DNA of 64,000 nt from SIG622 sp045652245 (lineage in GTDB: Bacteria > Bacillota > Clostridia > Oscillospirales > CAG-382). Location: the NCBI GenBank assembly GCA_045652245.1, contig JAZRTY010000023.1, positions 62,001 to 126,000 on the forward strand, written 5' to 3'. Numbering within the stretch: the stretch's first letter is position 1; each line of letters starts with the position of its first letter. A program made the translations under genes and the position numbers. Below are positions 1 through 8,043 of the stretch, one piece after another. Under the pieces are notes generated by a model. That model searched no databases. It had not been told where the DNA came from and was given only the letters and a program-made list of their open reading frames with translations.

Positions 1-238
1 GCTTGTAAAGAAGGGGATATCTGTTTCTTCAAGAAGCTATGCCGCCTCAAGTGAATATCCTGACGGAACGGTAATCTCTGTCAGCATTGAAGCGGGTGAG
101 CTTGTTACCCCAAGGTTTACAAGTGTTGATATTACCATCAGCAAATCGGATGTCAATTCTGAAGCTACCGAAACTATGAATTCAACCGATCTTCCTGAAA
201 ATACAGACAACGAAGAAAGCAATAACAATGACGAGTAA
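1..238 (+). CDS. PASTA-domain serine/threonine kinase, C-terminal end (partial)
   Basis: An open frame enters the window at base 2 and stops at 238. The roughly 78 visible residues contain a PASTA-like core (YPDGTVISVSIEAGE followed by DITISKS) and an acidic, Asn/Glu-rich tail. PASTA repeats of PrkC/Stk1 kinases bind muropeptides or lipid II outside the cell. In Firmicutes prkC commonly lies directly upstream of rsgA, as here, where the two frames overlap by 11 bases. The kinase domain is outside the window, so a PASTA-bearing penicillin-binding protein cannot be fully excluded, but the rsgA context favours the kinase. Confidence 0.75.
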   Translation, partial: LVKKGISVSSRSYAASSEYPDGTVISVSIEAGELVTPRFTSVDITISKSDVNSEATETMNSTDLPENTDNEESNNNDE

Positions 239-1151
239 TACAAAGAAGCTTACCGGGAGAATAATTAAAGGCGTCGGTGGTCTTTATACAATTATTCCCG
301 ATTCAGACAAAAGTATAAGAATAACTGCAAGTGCAAAGGGGACCTTCCGTCACGAAAAGATAACACCGACTGTCGGCGATATCGTGAGCTTTGATTGTAT
401 TTCAGAGGAAAGTGCTGTTATAACCGATATTCACAACAGAAAAAATCTTCTGGTCCGTCCTGCGTGTGCAAATGTAGATTGTCTTGTAATTACTGCGTGT
501 GCCAAAAATCCAAAGCCGGATGTTTATATGCTTGATAAGCTATCGGCAGTTGCTCTGTATAACAATATTAAGATATTATTTGTATTTAACAAGTGCGATA
601 TCTGTCCGCCGGATGAGCTTGTGGCTATTTATAACAAGGCAGGCTTTGAAACTGTCGGAATTTCTGCAGCTGAAAGTGATTGCGAAAGTGCAGGAATACT
701 AAAAATAAGAGAATTTATAAATGGTAAGGTTTCCTTCTTTGCAGGGGCCTCGGGGGTTGGAAAGTCAAGCCTTATGAACGTACTTTTTCCAAACCTTTCG
801 ATTACAACAGGAGGACTCAGCAGGAAAATTTCAAGAGGGAAGCACACTACAAGGGCTACCGAGCTATATTTGGTAAATGATGATACCTATATTGCCGACA
901 CTCCCGGATTTTCCTCCTTTGATGTAGCACAGCTCGGACTTATTCCGAAGGACAGACTTCTTGAGGCCTTTCCGGATATATACAAAAACAGTACAGGCTG
1001 TGTCTATACCGATTGTACTCACACAGGCGAGGGTGCAGATGTATGCTCGGTAAAAGCAGCGCTCGAAAAAGGGCAGATTTCTCTTTCCCGTCATGAAAGC
1101 TATGTAAAGCTTTACGGTGAAATTTCAGCTATAAAAGAATGGGACAAATAA
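228..1151 (+). CDS. rsgA: Ribosome small subunit-dependent GTPase A (RsgA/YloQ)
   Basis: This is a circularly permuted GTPase that assists late maturation of the 30S subunit. The 307-residue protein has an N-terminal OB-fold region and then the G motifs in permuted order: NKCD (121-124), the P-loop GASGVGKSS (173-181) and DTPG (224-227). A C-terminal zinc site is formed by Cys258, Cys263, His265 and Cys273. Length is normal for the family. The start lies inside the end of the upstream PASTA gene, suggesting translational coupling. The next gene, thiN, starts two bases after the stop. The rpe gene often found between rsgA and thiN in Firmicutes is absent here. Confidence 0.96.
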   Translation: MTSNTKKLTGRIIKGVGGLYTIIPDSDKSIRITASAKGTFRHEKITPTVGDIVSFDCISEESAVITDIHNRKNLLVRPACANVDCLVITACAKNPKPDVYMLDKLSAVALYNNIKILFVFNKCDICPPDELVAIYNKAGFETVGISAAESDCESAGILKIREFINGKVSFFAGASGVGKSSLMNVLFPNLSITTGGLSRKISRGKHTTRATELYLVNDDTYIADTPGFSSFDVAQLGLIPKDRLLEAFPDIYKNSTGCVYTDCTHTGEGADVCSVKAALEKGQISLSRHESYVKLYGEISAIKEWDK

Positions 1152-1152
1152 A

Positions 1153-1812
1153 ATGCAAAATAAATGTTTTATCTTCACAGGTGGCGAAAAAATAGCTGCA
1201 AAAAACTTCAACAGCGATTACTTTGAAAATGCTTTTCTTATTGCTGCAGATTCAGGTGTTTTACAGTTACTCGAGCTTTCAGAAGTCGGAATACAAGTAA
1301 GTCCTGACCTGCTTTTGGGTGATATGGATTCCTTTGATAAGAAAAGTGCGCAGCAGCTTTTCAAAAATGCAGAGTTCATCCCCTTCCCACCCGAAAAAGA
1401 TTATACCGATACCCAGTTAGCCCTTAAAATTGCAATAGAAAAAGGATATACGGATATTGAAATTATCGGTGGAACGGGTGGCCGTTGTGACCATTTTCTG
1501 TCAAATCTTCTGCTGTTTAACTACTGCAGCGAAAATGGCGTGTCACTCACTGTCTGCGACGGAAAAAATAAAATTTTCTACTGCGACAGTGGTGTTGTGG
1601 ATATAAAAAAAGACGAAAAATACAAGTATCTTTCAATTATCCCGTTCGGCGCTCCCCTTTTTGGTGTTTCGATTAAGGGTACAAAGTATGAGCTTGAAAA
1701 TGCAGATGTATCAGATAGTATGCCTGTTACTGTTTCAAACGAAATAATTTGTGATACTTGTAATATCAGTGTAAAAAAAGGGAGCTTTTACATAATACTC
1801 AGCTGTGACTGA
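1153..1812 (+). CDS. thiN: Thiamine diphosphokinase
   Basis: This enzyme transfers pyrophosphate from ATP to thiamine to make the cofactor thiamine diphosphate. The 219-residue protein carries the family motif LLGDMDSFD (GDMDS at 56-60), the ExDYTDTQLAL segment, and GGTGGRCDHFLSN, which together form the nucleotide and substrate site. It follows rsgA with essentially no gap, as is usual in Firmicutes, so it is probably cotranscribed with the kinase and rsgA. No TPP riboswitch was seen upstream. Confidence 0.94.
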   Translation: MQNKCFIFTGGEKIAAKNFNSDYFENAFLIAADSGVLQLLELSEVGIQVSPDLLLGDMDSFDKKSAQQLFKNAEFIPFPPEKDYTDTQLALKIAIEKGYTDIEIIGGTGGRCDHFLSNLLLFNYCSENGVSLTVCDGKNKIFYCDSGVVDIKKDEKYKYLSIIPFGAPLFGVSIKGTKYELENADVSDSMPVTVSNEIICDTCNISVKKGSFYIILSCD

Positions 1813-1874
1813 ATATAAAAAAGTGCAAAGTTTACTTTTCTTTTTTTATAAATTTTATCTTACGGAGGTTTGCC

Positions 1875-2591
1875 TTGATACGGCTTGACAAATATATTTC
1901 AGACACTCTCCCTTGCACACGAAAGGAAGCAATAAAGCTTATAAAGAGTAAAAAAGTAACGGTAAACGGTGAGACAATTACACAATCAGATAAAAAAATT
2001 GACGAAAGTTCATCTGTACTGTGTCTTGGAAACGAGCTTTTCTACAGTAAATACATTTATATTATGCTGAATAAGCCCGAAGGTCTTATTTCGGCAACAG
2101 AAGACGAGCGTGAAAAAACCGTTATGAGTCTTTTGCCGGAAAGCTACATGACAAAGGGACTTTTCCCTGCAGGCCGTCTTGACAAGGACACAACCGGACT
2201 TCTCATTCTTACAAATGACGGTGAAACGGCTCACAGGCTATTATCGCCGAAATACAACAAGAAAAAAATCTACAAGGTAACGGCAGAATTCCCCTTTTCA
2301 AAAGATGATGCTGAAAAATTAAAAGACGGTATTATGCTTGATGACGGAATGACAAAACCTGTAACACTTGAAATCACCGACACCCCGAATATTGCCTATA
2401 TGACGCTTACAGAGGGACGTTTTCACGAGGTAAAAAGAATTTGTATAGCTCTTGGCAAAAAATGTGTTGCCCTTAAAAGAGTTGAATTTGCATCACTCAC
2501 ACTTGATAAAACTCTTGAAAGAGGCTCTTGGCGACTTTTAACGCAGGAAGAAATTGACATCCTACTTGAAAACAGCCAAAAGAAATCATAG
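1875..2591 (+). CDS. RsuA-family rRNA pseudouridine synthase
   Basis: The 238-residue protein has an N-terminal S4 RNA-binding domain (about 1-60, beginning IRLDKYISDTL) and an RsuA/RluB/E/F catalytic domain. The catalytic loop reads GRLDKDTTGLL, with the presumed catalytic aspartate at about residue 103. The LNKPEG motif and the RFHEVKR motif near the C terminus fit the family. It likely isomerises a uridine in 16S or 23S rRNA; which position cannot be told from sequence alone. Translation begins at TTG, seven bases after a good GGAGG at 1864-1868. The SDR gene follows after 22 bases. Confidence 0.9.
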   Translation: MIRLDKYISDTLPCTRKEAIKLIKSKKVTVNGETITQSDKKIDESSSVLCLGNELFYSKYIYIMLNKPEGLISATEDEREKTVMSLLPESYMTKGLFPAGRLDKDTTGLLILTNDGETAHRLLSPKYNKKKIYKVTAEFPFSKDDAEKLKDGIMLDDGMTKPVTLEITDTPNIAYMTLTEGRFHEVKRICIALGKKCVALKRVEFASLTLDKTLERGSWRLLTQEEIDILLENSQKKS

Positions 2592-2613
2592 TTAAATTTG
2601 AAAGGAACCAAAT

Positions 2614-3363
2614 ATGAAAGCACTCATAACAGGCGCAAGCTCAGGACTTGGCAGGGAATTTGCACTGCAGCTATCCGGGCTTGGATATGATATAATTGTA
2701 GTTGCAAGACGTGAAGACAGGTTACTTGAGCTAAAAAATGAAGTAAAAACAAATCTTGTCTATTTTGTATGTGACCTTGCAAATATTGAAGAATGTACAG
2801 CACTTTACGAAAAGGTAAAGAGTGAAGACATTGATATAGTTATAAATAATGCAGGCTTCGGACTTATCGGAAGCTTTACAGAAAGCGACCTATCTCGTGA
2901 GCTTGAAATGATTGATGTAAACTGCAAGGCGCTTCATATTCTGATGAAGCTGTTTTTGAAGAAATTTTACCGTGAAAACAAGGGGTATATTTTAAATGTA
3001 TGTTCTATTGCAGGCTTTCTTCCGGGTCCCCTTATGGCAACATATTATGCCACAAAGGCATATGTTTTGAGTCTTAGTCGTGCTATATATGAGGAAATAC
3101 GAAAGGATAAAAAGAATATTTACGTCGGCGCTCTTTGTCCGGGCCCTGTTACTACTGAGTTTTCAAAGGTTTCAAGAGCAAGCTTTGCAGTAAAATCAAA
3201 AAAAGCTGATGCTGTCGTAGCATATGCAATAAAAAAGATGCTGAAAAAGAAAAATACCATTCTTCCCGGGTTCGAGATTAAATTATCGGCATTGGCTTCA
3301 AAATTCTTGCCCTGGAAGCTGCTTTCAAGAATAAGCTGTCACGTGCAGAAAAAGAAAATATAA
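2614..3363 (+). CDS. Short-chain dehydrogenase/reductase (SDR)
   Basis: This is a classical SDR oxidoreductase of 249 residues using NAD(P)H. The cofactor motif TGASSGLG is at 6-13, NNAG at 78-81, and the catalytic YxxxK is at Tyr144/Lys148, with Ser in the CSIAG segment upstream. RR at 32-33 after the second strand suggests NADP preference (inference). The basic C terminus (HVQKKKI) may aid membrane association. Substrate cannot be assigned. The gene has its own AAAGGA ribosome-binding site and is followed by a bidirectional terminator. Confidence 0.9.
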   Translation: MKALITGASSGLGREFALQLSGLGYDIIVVARREDRLLELKNEVKTNLVYFVCDLANIEECTALYEKVKSEDIDIVINNAGFGLIGSFTESDLSRELEMIDVNCKALHILMKLFLKKFYRENKGYILNVCSIAGFLPGPLMATYYATKAYVLSLSRAIYEEIRKDKKNIYVGALCPGPVTTEFSKVSRASFAVKSKKADAVVAYAIKKMLKKKNTILPGFEIKLSALASKFLPWKLLSRISCHVQKKKI

Positions 3364-3369
3364 TAAAAA

Positions 3370-3417
3370 AACACAAAAAAACGGTAATCTTTCGATTACC
3401 GTTAATTTTTGTGTTTT
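3370..3417. terminator. Bidirectional terminator between the SDR gene and rpsU
   Basis: The stem ACGGTAATC / GATTACCGT (3381-3389 with 3394-3402) has a TTTC loop. It is extended by A-rich and T-rich flanks (AACACAAAAA / TTTTTGTGTT), giving U-tracts in both directions. Confidence 0.9.
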
Positions 3418-3444
3418 TCACACCAAGTCTTGCTTTTACGAAAA

Positions 3445-3621
3445 TTACTTGAATTTACGCTTACGAGCAGCTTCTGATTTCTTCTTACGCTTTACGCTGG
3501 GTTTTTCATAGTGCTCTCTCTTACGAAGTTCTGTGAGTACTCCGCTTCTGGCACACTGTCTCTTAAATCTGCGAAGTGCGCTGTCAAGACTCTCATTTTC
3601 TTTAATTTTAATTTCTGCCAT
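3445..3621 (-). CDS. rpsU: Small ribosomal subunit protein bS21
   Basis: This is a 58-residue basic protein of the 30S subunit. The conserved core ALRRFKRQCARSGVL is followed by the charged tail ending RKKKSEAARKRKFK, typical of bS21. The ATG at 3619-3621 is preceded by a strong GGAGGGAGG. It has its own consensus promoter about 50 bases upstream. The downstream side faces the shared terminator. Confidence 0.97.
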   Translation of the reverse strand: MAEIKIKENESLDSALRRFKRQCARSGVLTELRKREHYEKPSVKRKKKSEAARKRKFK

Positions 3622-3672
3622 TTATTTTCCCTCCCTCCGCAGTGGCTAAAGAGATATTTTCCTCACTAAAGT

Positions 3673-3701
3673 ATTATACACTATTTTTATTTGCTTGTCA
3701 A
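3673..3701 (-). promoter_or_regulatory. sigma-A promoter of rpsU
   Basis: On the minus strand TTGACA (3696-3701) and TATAAT (3673-3678) are separated by 17 bases; both hexamers match consensus exactly. It points to rpsU and lies downstream of the leuS stop. Confidence 0.9.
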
Positions 3702-3760
3702 GTGGTATATTAAAATTCATAAAATTTTAATACTTTTGTTTTAAAAGAACGACAATTTTC

Positions 3761-6196
3761 TTATCTTACAACGATATTCACGAGCTTATTGGGTACAAAA
3801 ATTTCCTTAACTATTGTCTTTCCCTCAATTGCACTTGCTACCTTTTCGTTTGCCTTAACAGCTGCAATTACATCATCCTTTGCGCTGTCAAGCGGAAGTG
3901 AAATTGTACCCTTGAGCTTTCCACAAACCTGCATTACAATTTCAACACTTGAGTCAACAGTTTTTGCTTCGTCAAAGGTCGGCCAGGGTTCATACGCGAT
4001 AGTATCGTTATGACCGAGAATCTGCCATAGTTCCTCACCGATATGGGGGCTGATGCAGGAGAGCATCTTTACAAAGCCTTCAGCATAGACCTTAGGACAT
4101 TTACCTTCCTTATAAACTGCATTTACGAATATCATCATCTGGGATATAGCTGTATTGAAGGCAAGCTTTTCAAAGTCCTCGGTAATCTTCTTGACACTCT
4201 TGTGATAAATGCTCTCAAGTGCTCCACCCTCGCAATCGATAATGTTTTCCGGCTCTGTAAAGAAGTTCCATACACGGTTTAAGAACTTTTTAGCTCCTTC
4301 AACACCCTGATTGCTCCAGGGCTTTGAAACCTCAAGTGGTCCCATAAACATTTCGTAAAGTCGGAGAGTGTCTGCACCGTAATCGCGTACAACGTCGCTG
4401 GGGTTTACAACGAATTCGGGGAAACGCTTACCCATCTTTATACCGTTAGAGCCGAGTATCATACCCTGATGTACAAGCTTCTTGAAGGGCTCCTTCGTGG
4501 GAGCAAGTCCCTTATCGTAAAGGTATCTGTTCCATATTCTTGAATACATAAGGTGACCTACGGCGTGCTCGGGTCCGCCTATGTAAAGGTCGACCGGCAT
4601 CCAATGCTTAAGTAACTCCTGATTTGCAAACTCGTCATTGTTATTCGGGTCGATATAACGCAGGAAATACCAGCTTGAGCCTGCAGAGCCGGGCATTGTT
4701 GAGGTTTCTCTCTTGCCCTTTATGCCATTTTTATCATACTGCTTCCACGCTACTGCATTTTCAAGAGGAGCTTTTCCGTTTTCACCCTTGTAGTTTTCAA
4801 GCTCGGGAAGTACAAGCGGAAGCTCGCAATCTTCAAGAACGTGTACCTCGCCGTCCTCACCGTGAACGACCGGCACGGGCTCACCCCAGTATCGTTGTCT
4901 GGCGAATATCCATTCTCTGAAGTGGTAGTTGACAGTTCTCTTTGCAACCCCCATCTTTTCAAGTTTCGATGTAATTGCTTCCTTCGCCTCTTCAACGGTA
5001 AGACCTGTGAATTCTTCAGAGTTTATGAGTTTATATCCCTTTCCGAGATATTCACCCTTTTCAAAAGCCTTTTCGGAAACGTCAACGTGACCAAGCTTTT
5101 CGTCACCGTCGATTACCTGAAGCATATCAATGTTATGAGCAATAGCATATTCAAAGTCACGCTGGTCGTGAGAAGGAACTGCCATTACAGCACCTGTTCC
5201 ATAGCTTGCAAGTACGAAATCACCAATGAACATTCTTACTTCCTTACCGTTTATAGGATTTATACAGGTAATACCCTTGAGCTCACAACCGGACTTTGTC
5301 TTATTAAGCTCGGTTCTGTCCATATCGTTCTTCTTGAGTGTTTCGTCAATATAAGCCTGAACCTCGTCTTTATTCTCAATTCTCGGCATAAGCTGCTTTA
5401 CAATATCTCCGTCAGGAGCGAGAACCATAAAGGTTATACCGTAAATAGTTTCAATACAAGTGGTAAATATTGAGAATTCTCCACCACCAACTATCTGGAA
5501 TTTAACCTCAACGCCGGTGGACTTGCCGATCCAGTTCTTCTGCATAAGCTTTGTGGATTCGGGCCAGTCAACCTCGTCAAGTCCCTCAAGTAGCTTTTCT
5601 GCAAAGGCAACCTGGTCGATAACCCACTGTTTCATATTCTTTCTGACAACGGGATATCCACCACGCTCGGACTTTCCGTCGATAACCTCGTCGTTGGAAA
5701 GAACTGTTCCAAGCTCTTCACACCAGTTAACCGGCATATCAATATATTTGGCATACCCGTCAAGGTAAAGCTGCTTGAATATCCACTGAGTCCATTTATA
5801 ATACTCAGGGTCACTTGTTGCTATCATCTTACTCCAGTCGTAGTCAAAGCCAAGTTCACGCAGCTGCTTTGAGAAGGTCTTTATATTATCCTTTGTAAAG
5901 CCATTCGGGTGATTACCGGTAGTTACTGCATATTGCTCTGCAGGAAGACCGAAGGAGTCGTACCCCATAGGATGAAGGACATTGTAGCCCTGCATTCTCT
6001 TCATTCTTGAAACTATATCTGTTGCCGTATATCCTTCCGGGTGACCGGCATGAAGTCCTACACCTGACGGGTACGGGAACATATCAAGAACGTAATATTT
6101 TGGCTTTGAGAAATCCCAGACGTCAGTCTTGAAGGTTTCATTCTTCTCCCAATATTCCTGCCATTTCTTTTCAATTGCAGAAAAGTTATATTCCAT
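3761..6196 (-). CDS. leuS: Leucyl-tRNA synthetase
   Basis: This class I aminoacyl-tRNA synthetase of 811 residues charges tRNA-Leu. The HIGH signature appears as HAGHPEGYTATD near the N terminus. The CP1 editing domain includes the YGTGAVMAVPSHDQRD segment. The KMSKS loop is replaced by KMGKR. The start chosen is ATG at 6194-6196 (protein beginning MEYNFSAIEKKWQ), because the family begins there. An in-frame ATG 12 bases upstream touches the AAAGGA and is too close to use it. It is the last gene of the mnmM-leuS operon, with an intercistronic hairpin just upstream. Confidence 0.97.
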   Translation of the reverse strand: MEYNFSAIEKKWQEYWEKNETFKTDVWDFSKPKYYVLDMFPYPSGVGLHAGHPEGYTATDIVSRMKRMQGYNVLHPMGYDSFGLPAEQYAVTTGNHPNGFTKDNIKTFSKQLRELGFDYDWSKMIATSDPEYYKWTQWIFKQLYLDGYAKYIDMPVNWCEELGTVLSNDEVIDGKSERGGYPVVRKNMKQWVIDQVAFAEKLLEGLDEVDWPESTKLMQKNWIGKSTGVEVKFQIVGGGEFSIFTTCIETIYGITFMVLAPDGDIVKQLMPRIENKDEVQAYIDETLKKNDMDRTELNKTKSGCELKGITCINPINGKEVRMFIGDFVLASYGTGAVMAVPSHDQRDFEYAIAHNIDMLQVIDGDEKLGHVDVSEKAFEKGEYLGKGYKLINSEEFTGLTVEEAKEAITSKLEKMGVAKRTVNYHFREWIFARQRYWGEPVPVVHGEDGEVHVLEDCELPLVLPELENYKGENGKAPLENAVAWKQYDKNGIKGKRETSTMPGSAGSSWYFLRYIDPNNNDEFANQELLKHWMPVDLYIGGPEHAVGHLMYSRIWNRYLYDKGLAPTKEPFKKLVHQGMILGSNGIKMGKRFPEFVVNPSDVVRDYGADTLRLYEMFMGPLEVSKPWSNQGVEGAKKFLNRVWNFFTEPENIIDCEGGALESIYHKSVKKITEDFEKLAFNTAISQMMIFVNAVYKEGKCPKVYAEGFVKMLSCISPHIGEELWQILGHNDTIAYEPWPTFDEAKTVDSSVEIVMQVCGKLKGTISLPLDSAKDDVIAAVKANEKVASAIEGKTIVKEIFVPNKLVNIVVR

Positions 6197-6219
6197 TTTT
6201 CTATCCATTCCTTTCTGAA

Positions 6220-6245
6220 ACCTGTATCTGAACACAGATACAGGT
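6220..6245 (-). promoter_or_regulatory. Intercistronic hairpin between rsfS and leuS
   Basis: A perfect inverted repeat, ACCTGTATCTG / CAGATACAGGT, has a 4-base loop and sits directly before the leuS Shine-Dalgarno. There is no U-tract on the leuS-sense strand (TTTCAG follows). It is therefore more likely a processing or stability hairpin than a terminator, which is inference. Confidence 0.6.
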
Positions 6246-6269
6246 ATTTATACTGTCATATTTTATTTT

Positions 6270-6728
6270 TTAATTTTCGTCTGAAGGGAGCTTTTCAAAG
6301 GGCACTTCGATTCCTTCTGACCATAACTTTTCAAGCTTGTAAAATTCCTTTGACTGCACTCCGAAGATATGCACAATTACAAAACCGTAATCTAAAAGCA
6401 CCCAGGTTCCACTTCCGGCTCCCTCTGTACGAAGTGGCTTTATACCTTCCTGCGAAAGTCTGAATTCGATTTCGTCGGCAAGGGAATTTACCTGTGTGGT
6501 TGATGTACCGGTTCCGAACACAAAGCAGTCTGTGATTATTGTCTTTTCGTGAACATTCAGGATTTTTACATCCAGTGCTTTTTTTGCATCAAGAATAGCA
6601 GCGATTTTTTTAGAAAGCTCTATGGATTCCTCAACTCTACGTCTATCCTGCTCGCTGTCCGGAGTGATTTTAGCAACTTTTTCTGATTCTACTTCTTCAT
6701 TTTCAAGTATTTCTTTATTTTCAGACAT
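6270..6728 (-). CDS. rsfS: Ribosomal silencing factor RsfS (Iojap family)
   Basis: RsfS binds uL14 on the 50S subunit and blocks subunit joining when nutrients are scarce. The 152-residue protein has an acidic N-terminal extension of about 35 residues and then the conserved Iojap domain. Visible motifs include ALDVKILNV, TDCFVFGTGTSTTQV, GTWVLLDYGFVIVHIF and EFYKLEKLW. It sits between an LCP protein gene and leuS, the usual order in Clostridia. Confidence 0.95.
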   Translation of the reverse strand: MSENKEILENEEVESEKVAKITPDSEQDRRRVEESIELSKKIAAILDAKKALDVKILNVHEKTIITDCFVFGTGTSTTQVNSLADEIEFRLSQEGIKPLRTEGAGSGTWVLLDYGFVIVHIFGVQSKEFYKLEKLWSEGIEVPFEKLPSDEN

Positions 6729-6774
6729 TTTGTCCTCCCGTATTATTAAAAATTATACAACCGACAAATAAACC

Positions 6775-8001
6775 TCAGTTCCAATAAATGAGCGGCGGAT
6801 TATCCTCGTTTATATCCTGTGCAGTACTTCCGCCTGTATACTCGGAATTTTCAGGCTCGCCCTTGAGCATTATCGGCTCAACATTTTCCTGCTTCAGTTC
6901 CTTATCAAAGGCATTGAAATATTTATTTACAAGGTCAAGATTGGCTTTTTCGTAAACCGAAAAGTACGAGATACCGTCTGTATGATAGAGCGCCTCTCCC
7001 TGAAGTGAATGCATTGTAATCTGTGACAGATCCATTTCAAGAAGCTCCTTTCCGAAAACCACAGCATCGGAAATGCTCACGTCTGTTTCAAGATAATCAA
7101 GAACTGTATCTGCAAGCTCAGGAATTTTTCCGATTGTGGAAACGCTGAAAAGTTTATCAAGGAATGCCGACATAAATATTTTCTGTGCATCCATTCTTCC
7201 GATATCGGCATTTACATAACCCGAACGGAACCTTACAAAGCCCTCTGCCTCATTACCCGTCAGATGGTGATTTCCTTTTGTAAGATTTATTTCAAGATCC
7301 TGGTATTCGTCGTAATAGGTCATATCCTCCTGCACATAGACATCCACTCCGTCTATTGCATCAACTATATGACGAAAGCCGGAAATATCCACAAAAATAT
7401 ACCTGTCTATAACAATACCGAAGTTTGTAAGGAGTGCATCACAGAGTCCTTCAACACCTGCTTGCTTGCGCTCGGAGAGCGATTTCCCTGCCCAGGCTGC
7501 ATTATTATAGGCTGCAGAATACACCGAATTGAGCTTTTTAAAGCTGTACGGCACATTAACATAAGTATCTCTCGGCATCTGAAGAATAGCAATTTTATTA
7601 TTCTTTGTATCAAAGGAAAGTGCCATTATAACATCTGTATTACTTCCGGCAACATCCTTACCTACAAGCAGAAAATTGTAAAAGCCTTCTTTTCTCTTTA
7701 CACTTTCACTACTATCGGGAAATTCTCCGTTACCGATTTCAATTTCGTCATTCCCTCTTACCTGTTCGTCGTCGGGAGTCTCATCACCCGTAAAAAAGCC
7801 CTTGAGGTTTATCCAGAAGCTTTCAAATAAATTGGGCTCGTTCTCTTCAAGTTCACTTCCAAACGGATTATCCTCCGAAACATCCGGTGTGCTTGAAAGA
7901 GTTATTCCAATACAGGACACAACAAGCAGTGCAAGTGCTGCAATTATGAACAATACAATTATTAACTTTGTTTTTTTCTGCCCGTTTTCGGGATTATTCA
8001 T
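6775..8001 (-). CDS. LytR-CpsA-Psr (LCP) family cell wall glycopolymer ligase
   Basis: LCP enzymes attach teichoic acids or other glycopolymers from lipid carriers to peptidoglycan on the outer face of the membrane. The 408-residue protein has one N-terminal membrane segment (about 11-33), an acidic linker, and the LCP domain. Recognisable segments are NFLLVGKD, TDVIMALSFD, QMPRDTYVNVP, IDAIDGVDVYV and GNEAEGFVRFRSG. The ATG at 7999-8001 was chosen because GGAGG lies 8 bases upstream; an upstream in-frame start lacks this. The gene sits in the nadD-leuS operon. Confidence 0.93.
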   Translation of the reverse strand: MNNPENGQKKTKLIIVLFIIAALALLVVSCIGITLSSTPDVSEDNPFGSELEENEPNLFESFWINLKGFFTGDETPDDEQVRGNDEIEIGNGEFPDSSESVKRKEGFYNFLLVGKDVAGSNTDVIMALSFDTKNNKIAILQMPRDTYVNVPYSFKKLNSVYSAAYNNAAWAGKSLSERKQAGVEGLCDALLTNFGIVIDRYIFVDISGFRHIVDAIDGVDVYVQEDMTYYDEYQDLEINLTKGNHHLTGNEAEGFVRFRSGYVNADIGRMDAQKIFMSAFLDKLFSVSTIGKIPELADTVLDYLETDVSISDAVVFGKELLEMDLSQITMHSLQGEALYHTDGISYFSVYEKANLDLVNKYFNAFDKELKQENVEPIMLKGEPENSEYTGGSTAQDINEDNPPLIYWN

Positions 8002-8043
8002 CTGTATTACCTCCAAAAATCAAACACAAATCGGTACCTTCAA

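Noticed and set aside
4841..5473. 210-residue plus-strand open frame opposite leuS
   Set aside because: It is a shadow of the highly conserved leuS coding frame, with no supporting start signal.
3622..6269. T-box leader for leuS
   Set aside because: leuS is distal in an operon and the upstream gap is only 73 bases, containing a single hairpin and no T-box sequence.
7264..7830. 188-residue plus-strand open frame opposite the LCP gene
   Set aside because: It is antisense to a clear LCP gene, and its Cys/Ile-rich composition fits a shadow frame.
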